Assembly (NCBI GenBank): GCA_021030905.1
Contig: JAGFMI010000015.1
Coordinates: 434,001 to 498,000 of the forward strand
Direction: 5' to 3'
DNA from: Pyrenula massariospora
Lineage: Eukaryota; Ascomycota; Eurotiomycetes; Pyrenulales; Pyrenulaceae
Length of the DNA stretch: 64,000 nucleotides
Numbering within the stretch: position 1 is the stretch's first letter; every line of letters begins with the position of its first letter. Positions 11,901 to 23,307 of the stretch are shown here, piece by piece. The notes under the pieces are model-generated. The model was given only the letters and a program-made list of their open reading frames with translations. It was not told where the DNA came from and ran no database searches. Made by a program: the position numbers and the translations under genes.

Positions 11901-12523
11901 TGCATGGAAGTGAGCGTGGGGGTTCTGGGACAGATCGAGGCATCCATACCAGTTCTCTCATGACATCGATCCTTAAACTTTCGCAGAGCTAGCCGGTCAA
12001 GGCATGATTCTAGATATTCGTATGTTAGTACAGCAAGCTCACATGATGAGGGTTTAATACCATCGCAGCACCGAGCGTTCCCGTTTGACTTCTTGACTTC
12101 GCATTCCTCGCAGGCTTTTTCTTGACTACCGTCATTCTCGCAGCTGTTTTCAGACAAAGGGTTCTCGTGATCTGCGCCATTTTCCTTCATGAGGACTGAA
12201 CCGTCCTGGCGGCAATCATCTAGATGAGGATCTTTGGCCTCCTGAGGAGCTATGACAGTGCAGCAACCACCGGAGCAGACTTTTCTCTCCTCATCGGAGA
12301 TTGACCGAGAAGTCCGGCTGTTATCGGCGCAGCAATTTTCTTCATGAACTTGGTTGGGCTCAAATGGGGCACCACTGTTCCAGCAGTCTGCCTTTCCACT
12401 TTTGCGGGATGCTACATTGGCATTACCAGCTTCGGAGGACGAAGCGTCTCCGGTAGTCTGGTTGCAGCAAGTATCGGGGCAAAGACCGTCATTATTCGGG
12501 TTCCGTTCCGTCGAGCATGCCAT
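8938..12523 (-). CDS. Copper-transporting P1B-type ATPase with cysteine-rich N-terminus; apparent one-base frameshift
   Basis: Exon 1 is 12523-11950; a 50-nt intron (GTATGG donor, CTCAC branch, ATGCAG acceptor) spans 11949-11900; exon 2 is 11899-8938. Total coding length is one base short of a multiple of three. Exon 2 begins in a frame encoding CDTHVNTSRQQY and LEALGCICKALW, conserved in this fungal family as I remember it, and meets TAG at about 11750. The next frame over continues with NLESCCATQQ and the whole pump, so one base seems missing near 11750. After about 190 residues rich in Cys pairs (NCCADN, SGGCCTV) comes an HMA domain (GMTCAGC, near 11360), then the membrane domain with SCPCAIGL (copper motif), DKTGTLT phosphorylation site, KHPVAAAL and GDGTNDAPAL. 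The enzyme exports Cu(I) or loads secretory cuproenzymes. The N-terminus could buffer copper like a metallothionein. Whether the frameshift is real or an assembly error is unknown. Confidence 0.82.
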
Positions 12524-13286
12524 GATTATTCGCTGTGTTTAGCTGGCACGAAACAGGTTCTGGGACAGACAGAAGAACATTGCAGAAATGGAAATTTTCC
12601 AGAACAATAATGAGAAAGATCAAATCTACGATCTTGAGCACTGAACGTAGGATAGAGATAAATACCTATTAGCCTTAACTTCATGATCAAAGTTAACGTC
12701 AACAGCTCGAACCTTCTGCAAGGCCCTCAATCAAGGAAAATGTTAGTCATGCCTTGTATTGTTGCAGACGTACGTTGCGAAGCGCATGGGGTTTGAGAAA
12801 CTTCCCCACAAAAGGATGAAATACGACGGCTCATCACGTGATCCGAGTCTTCCGTGCCACCGAGGACCCTGCATCCACTACGAATCTGTCGTCAAATTGC
12901 AGGCCGTCGGTAAGTCAGCGAACTGGACACCAACCACGTAATTCTGCCTCGAGTCTACCGAGTTTCAAGGTTTCTGGAAAGCCTAACGTGGTGCTGTCAG
13001 ATCAAGAACGAGCTCCACCTGCTGTCAGATCTCAACTGCCGATATGACATCTCAGGTTACGCTTGTGGATACGAGAAAACATTTCATATCTCATTGCTCT
13101 TCATAACCAGTCGAGCGAGCTAAGCTATCTCACCCCCAGGTGTAATAGATGTGAGTCGTGTATATGGTCCGATGAGCGAAGGCACACTCATGTATATCCC
13201 AAGATCGATACACAACATGGCAAGCCAACTCACTCGACTCCCACTTCCACATTAAAAATAGCTCCTTTGCACAAGATTATACCAGT
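12524..13286. other. Cu-ATPase promoter and OPT 3' flank
   Basis: About 760 bp between two minus-strand genes. Short plus-strand frames at 12759-13344 show no family features. No repeat is evident; I could not identify a copper-response element by eye. Confidence 0.35.
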
Positions 13287-16030
13287 TTACGACCAACTAC
13301 CCTTCGGCGGGCCGAAAGTCTCGCCTTCGCTGAGCATGGTCTGAATAGCCGTTCCCTGCCAATCCATCGGGTTAAGAGTAACATTATTGCCCCACCAGGA
13401 TGGTGCATCGGTGTTGGTAAGATTGAGTGCAGCAATGATTATAATGGTAGCAATAGCGAGGCCGACGTCGAGCGCAGCCGAGGTGATGTAGTTGAAGCGC
13501 ATCCACCAACCGCGGTATTTGTTGCGGATATACTTTTGGAAAACGAATCCCACGATACCCCAGGACAGCTATCAAGACATTAGCAATCAAAGAAGCAAGA
13601 CTGGGTAGTCATGAAGCTACTTACGTAGTTGAGGGGCGTTGCAGGCGGAATGTATCCGGTACCACCGAAAATAATGGGCGCGGAGAGGAAGCGAATGTTC
13701 GAGCGAGGGAACATGCGCGCACCGGCATAGATTATGAAAGGCATGGCAAAACCCGCAAGCCAGAAGTATTGAAGAGATACATAAGTCGCACCGGGAGAAA
13801 AGAGTCGCTTCGGACCCACGAGACCCCAGATAACGGAAGCGTTGAAGAACGTACGCGGCCCAGGACACGTAAATTTGTTTGCTTGCTCAGAGGTGCAAAC
13901 GTCGGAGATGTGGTTGAGACCCCAGATGACAACACCGAGTTGAACAAAGGCGGACCAGATTGTGGCGATGGTTTGACCCCAGAACATGGATCGCTGAGGG
14001 ACCTTCATGTAATGGCCAAGCTTGAGATCTTGAGTGAACGCAAGGGCTTGGGTCATCGTGATGTATCCGTAAGTCTAGATGGCGATGTTCAGCAAATTGA
14101 ATTAAGAGACGGAGTAAAAGTTTTTTACCTTGAACAACATCATTGCCAGTGGCCGACCAGGCTGCATATAACCAATAATGAACTCGGTGAACACGTTCAA
14201 GCCAAGCTGAATGTTGGTGATTCCTTGGATCATGCCGATTGGGAGCATCCACACGGCGGAGATCAGGTACGCGATGATCAAAGCCCACCAGGTGAGATGC
14301 GTTGGCCAGCCATAAATAGCACCGAAAGACATGCCAATCATGCCAACGAAGAGAATGCCATACCACCAATTAGGTACGAGTGGGTATCTCTTCATCATCT
14401 TGGTGTGAATGTCATCCATCTCACCACGGGTAGCTTTGGCTCGATGCCAGATTTCACGGCCGTGGAAGAGGCCGATATGTGAGATAACAGCGGCAATAGA
14501 AGCAAAGTTCAGGCCATAGGCCATAGCAAACGTCGTGGACAAGAACAGGGGAGAATAGTTCTACAGCAGTTAGCAAAGTTCGGCGCGAGATCAAAAGGAA
14601 CATACCCGATATTTTTCAACATCCAAAGTATACTCGGGGGTCAACACTTTAGACACATTGTAGATACCCTGAGCGTTATCCCAAGTATTGTTGTCGCTGA
14701 TCGGTAAATACTTCCCGTACCAATGTCCACTGTAGTGCAGAGCCGATGTCATGATCCAGAACCAAAATACGACACCAATCAAGGTGTTGCCAATAGCGTG
14801 CCAGGGGGGTATCAGAGGACTAAAAATGTAGCCAGTAATCTGTGTCCAGTCAAAGGTGATTGGGATCAATGAGATACCAGTCCAGCCTCCGAAGAGCTGA
14901 TTCACGATGACATTATTTGGCCGGATGAATGTTGCAAATGCGAAAACGCTCAAGGCCTGGAAGAGGAAGCCTGGAATCCAATACCAGACGAAAGCGCCAA
15001 CAAAAACGTACAGGAACCACCTGTAGCGAGACATGCCCCATCCATTGGTTTTGGCTGGATCGGATCTTGAATGGTCATGCAAGCCATACATAAAAGCCGT
15101 GTTCACTAGCTGCGCGGGCCATATCATCGAAGCCGGTTCAACGAGGAATTTCCGCATAAGGCCGGCGAGACCGAATCCAGTAACTTGGGTTGTCAGCGCC
15201 AGGAGGATATTGAAACCCCATCCTAAACAGCGGGTTAGAGTACTATTCTATCGCATTCTTAATAATCTATCGTACCGAGATCATTTTTGTAGAAGGCCTT
15301 CTGAACAACAACCGTGTCGGTGAAGTAAGCCACACCAGTTCCGAATGACGCATTTGCCATTACAACAATCAGAGTATGCTCTTTAATGTTGAACGGACCA
15401 GGGTTGAGGTTCCACCGAACTCCAAAAGTATTGAACTCTCGGTTGGGCAGAATCCAGGCCATCCCGCGTCCGAGAGGATAAGCCACCAGCTGAGCGACGT
15501 AGGTTGTGATCGTGATCGACGGGGCACGGAGGGAGAAGAGCGCATTGAGACCTGAACCGATTGTCGTCAAGAGCATGCCCAAAACCCAAGCCCGAATCGT
15601 GTTGCTAGGTAGGTCTTCATCGTAGTTTCGCACCGAAGCTCGCACCTGACCAAAGTTAGTTGGGGCTCCCGCACAACCGAACGTCCAGTGGGCCATGTAC
15701 CTCAGGATATGGTGAGTTCTCCACCATCTCACCGACCAAGTTGGCTTCTGCTTTGACATCATGAGAGGCCATAGCCTCATCCACAATATCGAAGGCATCG
15801 TTGCTCATGTTCGGGTCCCATTGGTGTTGAATGCCGAACATGCTGAGCTTGCGATTGGCTTCGTTTTCGCTGAGGCCGGCGACCTCAGCGTAGGCAGGAT
15901 CCTTCTCATCGACAGAGCCGACGACATGCTCGGTGCCGCCCACATTCATGTCTTCCTCGCCGTGGAAGGCAGGGTTTCCGCGATCCGTATTAGTTCGGGC
16001 AAAGCCCAACCTTTTCTTGAAGGACGACAT
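13287..16030 (-). CDS. Oligopeptide transporter, OPT family (small-peptide subfamily)
   Basis: Six exons: 16030-15701, 15645-15276, 15222-14606, 14560-14129, 14074-13625 and 13568-13287, with introns of 55, 53, 45, 54 and 56 nt; all keep the frame, giving about 826 residues, usual for the family. The cytoplasmic N-terminus is followed by SPYPEVRASV, the classic entry to the transport domain. Further signatures are NPGPFNIKEH, many hydrophobic helices (about 12-16), QDLKLGHYMKVPQR in exon 5, and PLNYLSWGIVGFVFQKYIR spanning the last junction. OPT proteins are proton-coupled plasma-membrane importers of tetra/pentapeptides or glutathione; some carry metal chelates. The neighbouring copper pump is a separate unit with its own promoter, so linkage to metal uptake is only speculation. 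The start at 16030 gives MSSFKKRLGF; a longer upstream frame exists but adds non-conserved sequence. Confidence 0.93.
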
Positions 16031-18663
16031 CTTGAGTGTGTCGCAGCGAGGTTGCGCTAGGGAGGGAGGAGTCGAGCGACAAGATGAGAGTAGGCTGGTT
16101 GAGGGGAGGGGGAGGAGCATTCACTATAAGGCAAGCAGGGTGTTTTCCTCTACTGCAATCATCGACCCATGCCCATGTCGGGGCACCTTAGCTCATGTGA
16201 GAGCCCCGGGGATGGTGGTGCGAGAAGGGTGAGATCGGCCAATGGGAAGGCGGGTCAATGGGCATCTAGCCCAAGAACAAGCAGGGCCCTCTTATCGTAC
16301 CTACAGGGTAGCTACGGGCGGACTACGTCCATATCGATGGTTATTGGGGGGTCGGCTCAAGGAGGCAGGAACAACGACAGCGTCATGCTTGGCCATCGTC
16401 ACCCAATGATGCGCGGCTGCGGCGAGGCGAATCTGGGACGACGGTTATGGTTATCACGCCCTGGTTGCACCTCGGTCGAACCGAGCAGGAGCAATTGCGG
16501 CTTTGGTCGATGGCGACGATAGCCCGCGATTATTTGCAGAAAGAAGCTCCGCTGCCGAGTCTGGGCAGGCAGGAGCTAATGTGACGCTGCTCCATGGGTC
16601 CTTCCGGACGTGGGCTAGCAGCCGCGCGTGGGGCCGGTGGAAACCGACAGATTGGCCCGCGGGGGCAGGCGGTGAATTGATTGACAGCCAATGGCCCAAG
16701 GATAAGCATGACCCTCTTGCCCCCCGGTTAAGGACCTGCTCGAAGCTTGCAATCTCTGGACGCTCTGGGCGCCTTTCCCACTTGCAAAGGGCGTATACGG
16801 AAAATGGATGCGTCTTCTCCCTGATGCAGCGTGTAGTTGTATGTTGCCCGCTGACGGGCGTCTCTTGGCCGCCGTTCTTGGTCGGGCTTCTTGGTGATAA
16901 GCACCCGCGCCACCAGCCGCCTCCTATCAACGACTGCTCATTTGAGTCTTGTTCGCAAGCCCAGCCCACTAAGAGATGGTCACATTCATCCCTCGCTCGG
17001 CAACGTCCCTGCAAGCCATCGCAGGACCGTCAGCCATCAAGCCGAAAAGGACAAGTTGTCGAGATATCGAAGACGTCAAAAGGTCTTGGTACTGGCTCGC
17101 GCATGCAAACCTTTAACCCTTACCTCCCAAGTGCCCCGCCAAGCATAATGTACAATAAAATGCACCTAACAATAGATCGCCCCAATCTTCTGATATCGAC
17201 AGCTCCTCCATGAAAACCCCCTCGCTTTGATTGCACTGTCCTACCAAGGGGGTGAGTGTTCCCAAAGAAAAAAAAGAAGTTTCAATTGATGCTCGATTTG
17301 AACTTCCTAAAACGTAAATATTAGTTATCATTCAGCCGTTGGCCTGAGCTCGCCGTTCAGGCGCAAAAAGGTCCTAATACATCTTAGCACCTTCCGTACC
17401 AGCTACCTAACCTTTATAAATTTACAGTCTGCGCTGGAAGAGATCGAGAAGTCAGACCGGATGAATTGGCGAATACGGGGAGTGGCGAGAGGGAGAACTT
17501 CGTCTTCGGGGTGGCATGCGATCTGCTACATTACCCCACGCGGGTTTTTTACATTGGGCTGAGTGAGACGAAGACGGACCATGGCAGCGTCATCAAGATA
17601 TGGAAAACGAAGTCCCTATCTGGGACTATCTCCAGGTAGATAAATGTCGCTTCTAGAGTAGTGCCACGCTACCTTGCTTCTCACGGCCTCAGGATCGCGC
17701 ACTGAAGACGCGATCTGTCGTATCAACCCCACCATCTCTACACCCTGCTAACACGATTCGGATAAATGATGATCGCCTGCCACGCAACGTCATTGAACCG
17801 ATATTACCTCCTCGCGCCTCTCACAAGCTAACGGTATTGCACGAAAAAGGCTAAGTTCTACTGTTCACGACAGCCTCATTCTCCGTCTCACAATTGGATG
17901 CGAAAAATCAACGCTACGAGGCGAACCAAATACGCGCACGATACCACACTTAAACGCGAGTGATCGATTTGTATCCTGGTCTCGGAGCCCGGAACCAACC
18001 CTGCACGTTGCACATGTGCCGCATGTACCCCGCAAAACCCTGATCGCTGATTGCTTTAGCCTCCCATCTCTAGGAATCCTAGAGAGAGCGGGTAGAAAAT
18101 GATGCAAGTCTATAAAGAGCAAATTGTTGGGCTTTGGGACTGATGCTGAGCTTGGCATCCCTAAAGCCACGCCCCGGATTTTAATAACCACAGCATAGTG
18201 TCTCGAGTGTTAGGTGGGATCAGTTCAGGGCCTTAGCAATCAATTGCAGGCACCATACAGTCTCTGAAGTTGCGTCGCTTCTCTAACCCCCAGCTTGAGT
18301 CGCTTTGCATCCCGCTGGGCCTCTCTACTACCCTGATTAACGTTCCCGTCTCGGGGTTTCCAGCTTGCCAGCCTGATCAGGTGTCAGCCTCGTAGTATCT
18401 CGACGGGGGCCAACGCAGCCATAATGTTTCAATGCGAGACTGGCCCGTAAAGCTCCGACCAACGACCCCTAAGCAGCAAAAATGCATATATGCCATCGTC
18501 CATCTTGCGAAGCCCGAGTAGAGTAGGTACTAATTCAGGCAGCAACCCACAATTCGCGGCCTCTGGTAAATAAAATCCTGTACTAATCAAGTTCCCCTGC
18601 GTTTTCTCGACCTACTTCTATCTATTCATTATTTTCCCACTCTCGCCATCGTTTTCCTTCACC
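16031..18663. other. 2.6-kb divergent promoter region (OPT leftward, cupin protein rightward)
   Basis: Long intergenic space between divergently transcribed genes. Frames at 16169-17213 on both strands are mutual shadows in GC-rich DNA, with no family features. The right 60 bp before 18664 is pyrimidine-rich (CTTCTATC, TTTTCCC), as in fungal core promoters. No tRNA or repeat was recognised. Confidence 0.4.
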
Positions 18664-19722
18664 ATGGCCCCCGAACGCACCGCTACTAAAGACCAGGACG
18701 TCGTCTCTATTGACGGTCCGGCGAACCGCATCTACGACTTTAGCCACGCCCAACAAGACCTGCATACCGTCCACGTTACAGTTCCAAAAGGCAGCAAGTA
18801 CCGCGGCGAGCCTTTGCACTGGCATGAGCAATATACGGAAGTATTGACATGCATCGAGGGCCGCGCACACGCCTACTGGGGTACTGGACTTTATTCTAGC
18901 GTTGACGCTTTCTTCTCCGCCGGATCAAGCGAGACCATTCCAGGGTGGGCGGCACATTATTGGGGTAGAGAGGATCAGTGGCAGACCGCTACGAAGCAGA
19001 AGGAGGTGGGGGGATGGAGAAGAAGGATCTCACCGCTATCAGGCACTGATGCACGGAAAGACGAAGATGCGCCCTTACTCTCACCGAGGTCGGACGATAT
19101 CGAGAAGCAGGCAGCCCACGCCCATGCTGCTTTGAAACCTCTAACAGAGGCGCCAACAACTGACAACCCTAGAAACACCACCGACTCCGACCGTGACAAA
19201 CCCTTAACCGTCTCCATCTCTCCATCTTCGAGCTACTGGGACCAGCGCCACTCCGCCGCCCACGAGCTCCTCCATCGCCACGTCGCGTCGCTCACCCTCG
19301 ACGCCGAGCTCTACCCAACCCTCCCCACCACCCCACTTCCCATCCGCCTGCTCTTCTCCCTCCCCTGGTTCCTCTTCCCCCACGCCCTCCGCGCCTACCT
19401 CATCGCCTACTTCCTCTCCATCCAGCTCCTTGTGCTGTACTCGACCGACCCGCTGGATTTCCACCCGTACCTTGGCACCGTCCCGGTGGTATGGTTCTGG
19501 ACATGGCGGGGCTTATTTGTATATCGGGCGCCGGAGTGGGCCGCACGGTGGCAGTGGAATAACATGATCGTTGTTAGTCATCTGAAGGTTGCGTTCTGGG
19601 CGAGGGTCGGGAAATGGTTTCTTGGCATGAAGGAGACGTATCCAGAGTATACGCCAGAGAGGTTAAAGGATGTTTTGAAGGACTATCCAAGCGCGGGGGG
19701 AAGCGGTGTTCAGAAGTCCTGA
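18664..19722 (+). CDS. Cupin-domain protein with C-terminal membrane segments, unknown function
   Basis: A single-exon frame of 352 residues; its ATG sits in CACCATGG, an optimal context. Residues about 30-115 look like an RmlC-type cupin: LHWHEQYTEVLTCIEG carries a HxH...E pattern (H52, H54, E59) that could bind a metal, and GWAAHYWGRE follows in the second half. Residues about 115-210 are a Ser/Asp-rich linker. The C-terminal part holds two or three hydrophobic stretches (RLLFSLPWFLFPHALRAYLI, FLSIQLLVLY, VVWFWTWRGLFVY), then an amphipathic end. A soluble cupin tethered to a membrane is an unusual arrangement; I do not recognise a characterised homologue. The gene changes from C-rich to G-rich coding strand near 19,460 (see findings). 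Confidence 0.75.
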   Translation: MAPERTATKDQDVVSIDGPANRIYDFSHAQQDLHTVHVTVPKGSKYRGEPLHWHEQYTEVLTCIEGRAHAYWGTGLYSSVDAFFSAGSSETIPGWAAHYWGREDQWQTATKQKEVGGWRRRISPLSGTDARKDEDAPLLSPRSDDIEKQAAHAHAALKPLTEAPTTDNPRNTTDSDRDKPLTVSISPSSSYWDQRHSAAHELLHRHVASLTLDAELYPTLPTTPLPIRLLFSLPWFLFPHALRAYLIAYFLSIQLLVLYSTDPLDFHPYLGTVPVVWFWTWRGLFVYRAPEWAARWQWNNMIVVSHLKVAFWARVGKWFLGMKETYPEYTPERLKDVLKDYPSAGGSGVQKS

Positions 19723-20656
19723 GGGCGATGGGCTCGAGGCTTCTTCTCCATTTCATAGGTCTATTTCCAACTTCCATAGGTCGTCTACCCTCACGTGTAC
19801 GAATAGGAGTGGATCCTAGTTTCAGACAGCATCTACTGCGTATCCTTTTTCCGCACAACCCTCATTCTCGAACTGCTACATCGGGGCTAGTGCCATTTCC
19901 CATGCTCTTCTTCTACAAAGCAGTTCCAATGAGCCCTCCCCAATCGGGTGGTCCTTCTCTTCTTATTTCATCTCACATTGATATGGCTTGGAGACACACA
20001 ACTCAATCTCGAATTTTCCCCCTTTAGAAATTGACAATTCCCCCCCCTCCTCTCTACCCTTTCTCAATTAACCCAATCCCCAACTCGCTGAAACCGGTCG
20101 ACCCTCTCGCCTCCTCGTCTCGTCCCGTCCCATCCCGTCCCTTCCGCGTCACCGTCGCATTGAATCCAAACGACCCTTGCAAGGCAGTTTCCATACCCAT
20201 ACCCATACCCAAACCCTGCGACACCTATATATCACACCGCAACAACCAAAACATATCCCCCAATCAATGCTCCCTATCGCTCCCCCGATAGGCAGGCAGC
20301 CTAGGTAAGGTAGGTAGGTATCTCCCCCATTCCCAAACCCACCGCATCCTATTCTGTTGACAAGGAAATGCCCCCCGCACGCCCCACAATCGTACACCCC
20401 ACAATCCCACAATGCTGTATCCCACAATCCCAATCCTTATACTGGACTAAGGTAAACCAAACCAAACCAAACTACGCTTCATATAGTCCAGCACAGCACA
20501 GTAACTCACACTACGGCACAACCAGCTTCTGCATGAAAGCCCACAACTCATCGCCATCGCAGGAGCGCAAATCTCGCCATACGTACGTACGTATCATTCA
20601 TCCATCCATTCATAAAGCCGGCTAGCCCTCCCTCCGTTTCGCAGCGTTTCTGAACT

Positions 20657-20673
20657 CCCCCCCCCCCCCCCCC
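20657..20673 (+). repeat. C17 homopolymer
   Basis: Seventeen consecutive C on the top strand, at the end of the C-rich arm of the skew switch. Such tracts vary in length and are error-prone in assembly. Confidence 0.95.
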
Positions 20674-21093
20674 TGGGCCACTCCGTAGGTAGCCAAGTGT
20701 GAGGGCACGTGCCAGGGCACTTGGCCAGGGTACCTTGGCAACTCATTATGCTCGTCCTTATTAGGATTAGCCCTTGAGGTACCCTTATAGAGCGCTTCTA
20801 GATAGAATAACTAATAATATCAGACTTGAAATGATGCTCTTATACCAAGTCTGTGTGGGGACGTTTATCACGGGCTCATCTTGATGTCTCCGAGATACGG
20901 GGCGTTCTGTGAAGGCGGGGGAGGGTTTAGAAAGCTGTGTTGCTTAGCTGGGTAGCTGTTTACCTGGATACCTGTAGGGGGTTGGGTGGGTTGTTGGTTG
21001 GATGGGTAGTTTTGGCGCGGACGGGCTGCCTACCTAGGTAGGTTGGGCATGGCGGTATTTGGAAGGGTATGCATGCAGGCCGGGGTTAGCATT

Positions 21094-21117
21094 GTAGGTA
21101 GGTAGGTAGGTAGGTAA
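21094..21117 (+). repeat. (GTAG)6 tetranucleotide repeat
   Basis: Six tandem GTAG units in the G-rich arm of the convergent spacer. Related TACCTAGG and GGTAGGTA words occur nearby at about 20301-20322 and 21030-21042. Confidence 0.93.
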
Positions 21118-21584
21118 ACGGGGCTCTTTGGGGGGTGGGGGGTATGGAGAAGCTGTACCGGCCTGGATAGATGGGAGAGATGATAGGTGGTTAGGCATGT
21201 AAGTATTGATGAGTTGGTAGGCAGTGCTGAAAAACGAGGGAAAGAAATATAATGACAGTTGTTTTGAAAATGTATCTTTGAATTATGAAGCGAGGAAGAG
21301 AATTGTGACGGCTCAGGTTTTCAATATGCAGGTTTGAATTATGTACTCGTTCGAGGTATTTTGTGAGTGTTTTTGATAGCCAACGCTGCACTCTTTAGTT
21401 TGATCTGGATTTCTTTTGCAAGCAAACACGAGAAAAGAACCCGGCAAGGACTTGGTGCAATATTCACAGCTACCTCCACACGCCCACCCCACAATGCTGT
21501 TCTTCATGCAGACAAAAGATTACTCCGTATGCTCAAATGCTCTTCTTTGCAGATCCTCTCTTCTCTCTCTCCCAGCGCAATCCA

Positions 21585-22397
21585 TCACAGCAACGCCGCC
21601 GCACCCACAGCGACCGCCAACAACCCCGCCGGAGCCTTGATCGCAGCACCCACCCCCGGCGCAGACGTCGAGACCGCGCTCGCGGCCGCACTACTCGTCG
21701 CGCTAGCCGAGCTACTATCCGTGCTCGTGCTTGCCGCTGCTGAGCTCGAACTCGAGTCACTAGACGACGAGGACGAGGTGCTCGTGCTCATCGTGCTGTC
21801 CGAGCTATTCGACGTCGAGCTCGACGAGCTGGAGCTCGAGCTCCCGGATGTAGTCGAAGACCCGCTCGTGGACGAAGAGGACGCGGTGCCGGTGGACGAC
21901 GCGGCCGAGGGGGAGGCGGTGTTGGTGGCGCCGTTGATCTGGAAGTTGTTGGTGAAGTTGATCTGGTCGGGCTGTTGGTCGTTGATGATCTCGATCGTGT
22001 AGGCGAAGCCTTTGCTGACGTCTGTGGGGATGTTCACGGTCGTGGAGCCGCTGTTGGGGATATTTGCTGTTCTCTGCGTAAGCCACAGTCGGGGGATGAA
22101 AGATGGAGTGGGGGGAGACTTACCGGCAAGGACGGTACCGCTCGTTGGTCCGATATTGCCGCTCTGATATTGGAGCTTGATGGTCACGGTTCTGGCCCAT
22201 TGTCAGTCTGCGTCCTTCTTCCAAGCACAGCGTTTCAAAACTCACTGGCCCTGCTGATTTCCCCACGACAGAGGCAACGGCTTGCCGGCCTGCACATCTA
22301 ATCCTTGAGCTGGGATGTTGAAGGCGTTGGGGCTGTTCTGGGCCGCGACAAGGGCAGCACAGAGCGCCAGGACAGATGAAAAGATGGAGACGCGCAT
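21585..22397 (-). CDS. Secreted Ser-rich GPI-anchored wall protein with Kre9/Knh1-like N-terminal domain
   Basis: Three exons: 22397-22246, 22191-22124 and 22066-21585. Intron 1 (54 nt, GTGAGT, CTGAC, GCCAG) restores GNQQGQTVTIKLQY. Intron 2 (GTAAGT donor) ends most simply at 22067 (57 nt), giving TVLAANIPNSGS; the nearer CAG acceptor would break the frame. Residues 1-19 are a signal peptide (MRVSIFSSVLALCAALVAA). The next hundred residues (LPLSWGN, TVTIKLQYQSG, AYTIEIIND) resemble the Ig-like Kre9/Knh1 N-terminal domain found in fungal surface proteins. A Ser/Thr/Ala stalk of about 100 residues should be heavily O-mannosylated. The end (GVGAAIKAPAGLLAVAVGAAALL) is a typical GPI-attachment signal. 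The likely place is the plasma membrane or cell wall. The role is unknown; a part in beta-glucan architecture is a family inference. Confidence 0.8.
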
Positions 22398-23307
22398 GGT
22401 GATTACAAAGTATACAGGTGAATTATGAAGAGTGTATGTAAGAGGTTGTGCAAGCGAGAGAAAGCGAATAGAATAAATAAATACAAGAAGCTTGACGTGA
22501 GATGAAACGAGAGACGCAACTACTGTGGTAAGAAGTACAAAGAAAGAAAGCACGGGCGCACGGGGATGGGGAAATTAAGTAAGAGAAAAAAAAAATGAAG
22601 ACTGACGAAAGCATGGCCCGAGTACGAAGTGAGATAGTGCCTGTGGATCCAAAATAGCCCATGCCCATGCCTGTGAGACGTTGAGCTCAAAGGGGCACTA
22701 AGCCGGGGGGCAAAGATCGTTCTCCAGGGGTCGCCCACTGTTTCTCCGGGGAAGTGGATTGATCCAATTGACGCCTGATCGAGAGAAGCTGCGCCCCTGA
22801 GTCGATGGCACTAGTCCCCGATATCGCCTAGCTCCGGCAGTTTAGGCTCGTGTCGGGGGCCGCTAATTAACGCATAAATTCTGGTGTGAGAGAAGGGGCG
22901 ACCCGCAAAGCCTTTTTCATCCTACCGACCCTCCGAGGGTTGGAGCTTGTTCGTGTTCTAGGTGAGGCGCAGCTGGACAGAGAGCGAGTCTATGGGGATC
23001 TTCGCCACTTTTTTCAGGTCGTCCCCGCCCTGTGTTCAATACGTCCACTGTGCTTGGGAAGATATCCATCTTACTTGGCCGCGCAGGAGGCCTTGAGGAG
23101 GATAGGGCGCATGGCTAGGCCAATGTTGAAATGGCCCCTTTCCGCACATAGGGGTTACATATCTTGAAGCACAATATGAACCGCGGGAAACCTGGCCGGA
23201 TCAGTGCTTGTTTGACCCTTCGAGAGTTGTGCTGGAAGATGCTTCGAATTTAGAACTGATGTCTCTTCTTGTCTAATTGACTAAACCTATCTTCCGTCGG
23301 TTCTGCC
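22398..23307. other. Wall-protein promoter and AA9 3' flank
   Basis: 900 bp without a supported gene. The stretch just upstream of 22397 is purine-rich on the top strand, which means pyrimidine-rich on the coding strand, as in fungal promoters. Small frames at 22423-22738 and 22886-23167 are not convincing. Confidence 0.4.

Larger units (their letters stand above)
19723..21584. other. Convergent spacer dense in short tandem repeats and with a C-to-G skew switch
   Basis: Non-coding DNA between two genes that end toward each other. It contains (CCATAC)3 at 20191-20210, four CCCACAATC-like units at 20381-20433, (ACCAA)4 at 20453-20472, (ACGT)3 at 20581-20593, C17 at 20657-20673, (GTAG)6 at 21094-21117 and scattered TACCTAGGTAGG words. 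By hand count 20041-20160 has 61 C and 14 G, while 20941-21060 has 50 G and 17 C. Frames in it are not credible genes. Confidence 0.7.

Noticed and set aside
16454-17213. Overlapping frames of 186 and 236 residues on the two strands of the OPT upstream region
   Set aside because: Each mirrors the other, with no motif, no splice-linked extension and no good start context.
20191-20216. Telomere-like repeat (CCATAC units next to AAACCCTG)
   Set aside because: The unit is not CCCTAA, there are only three copies, and it sits between two ordinary genes.
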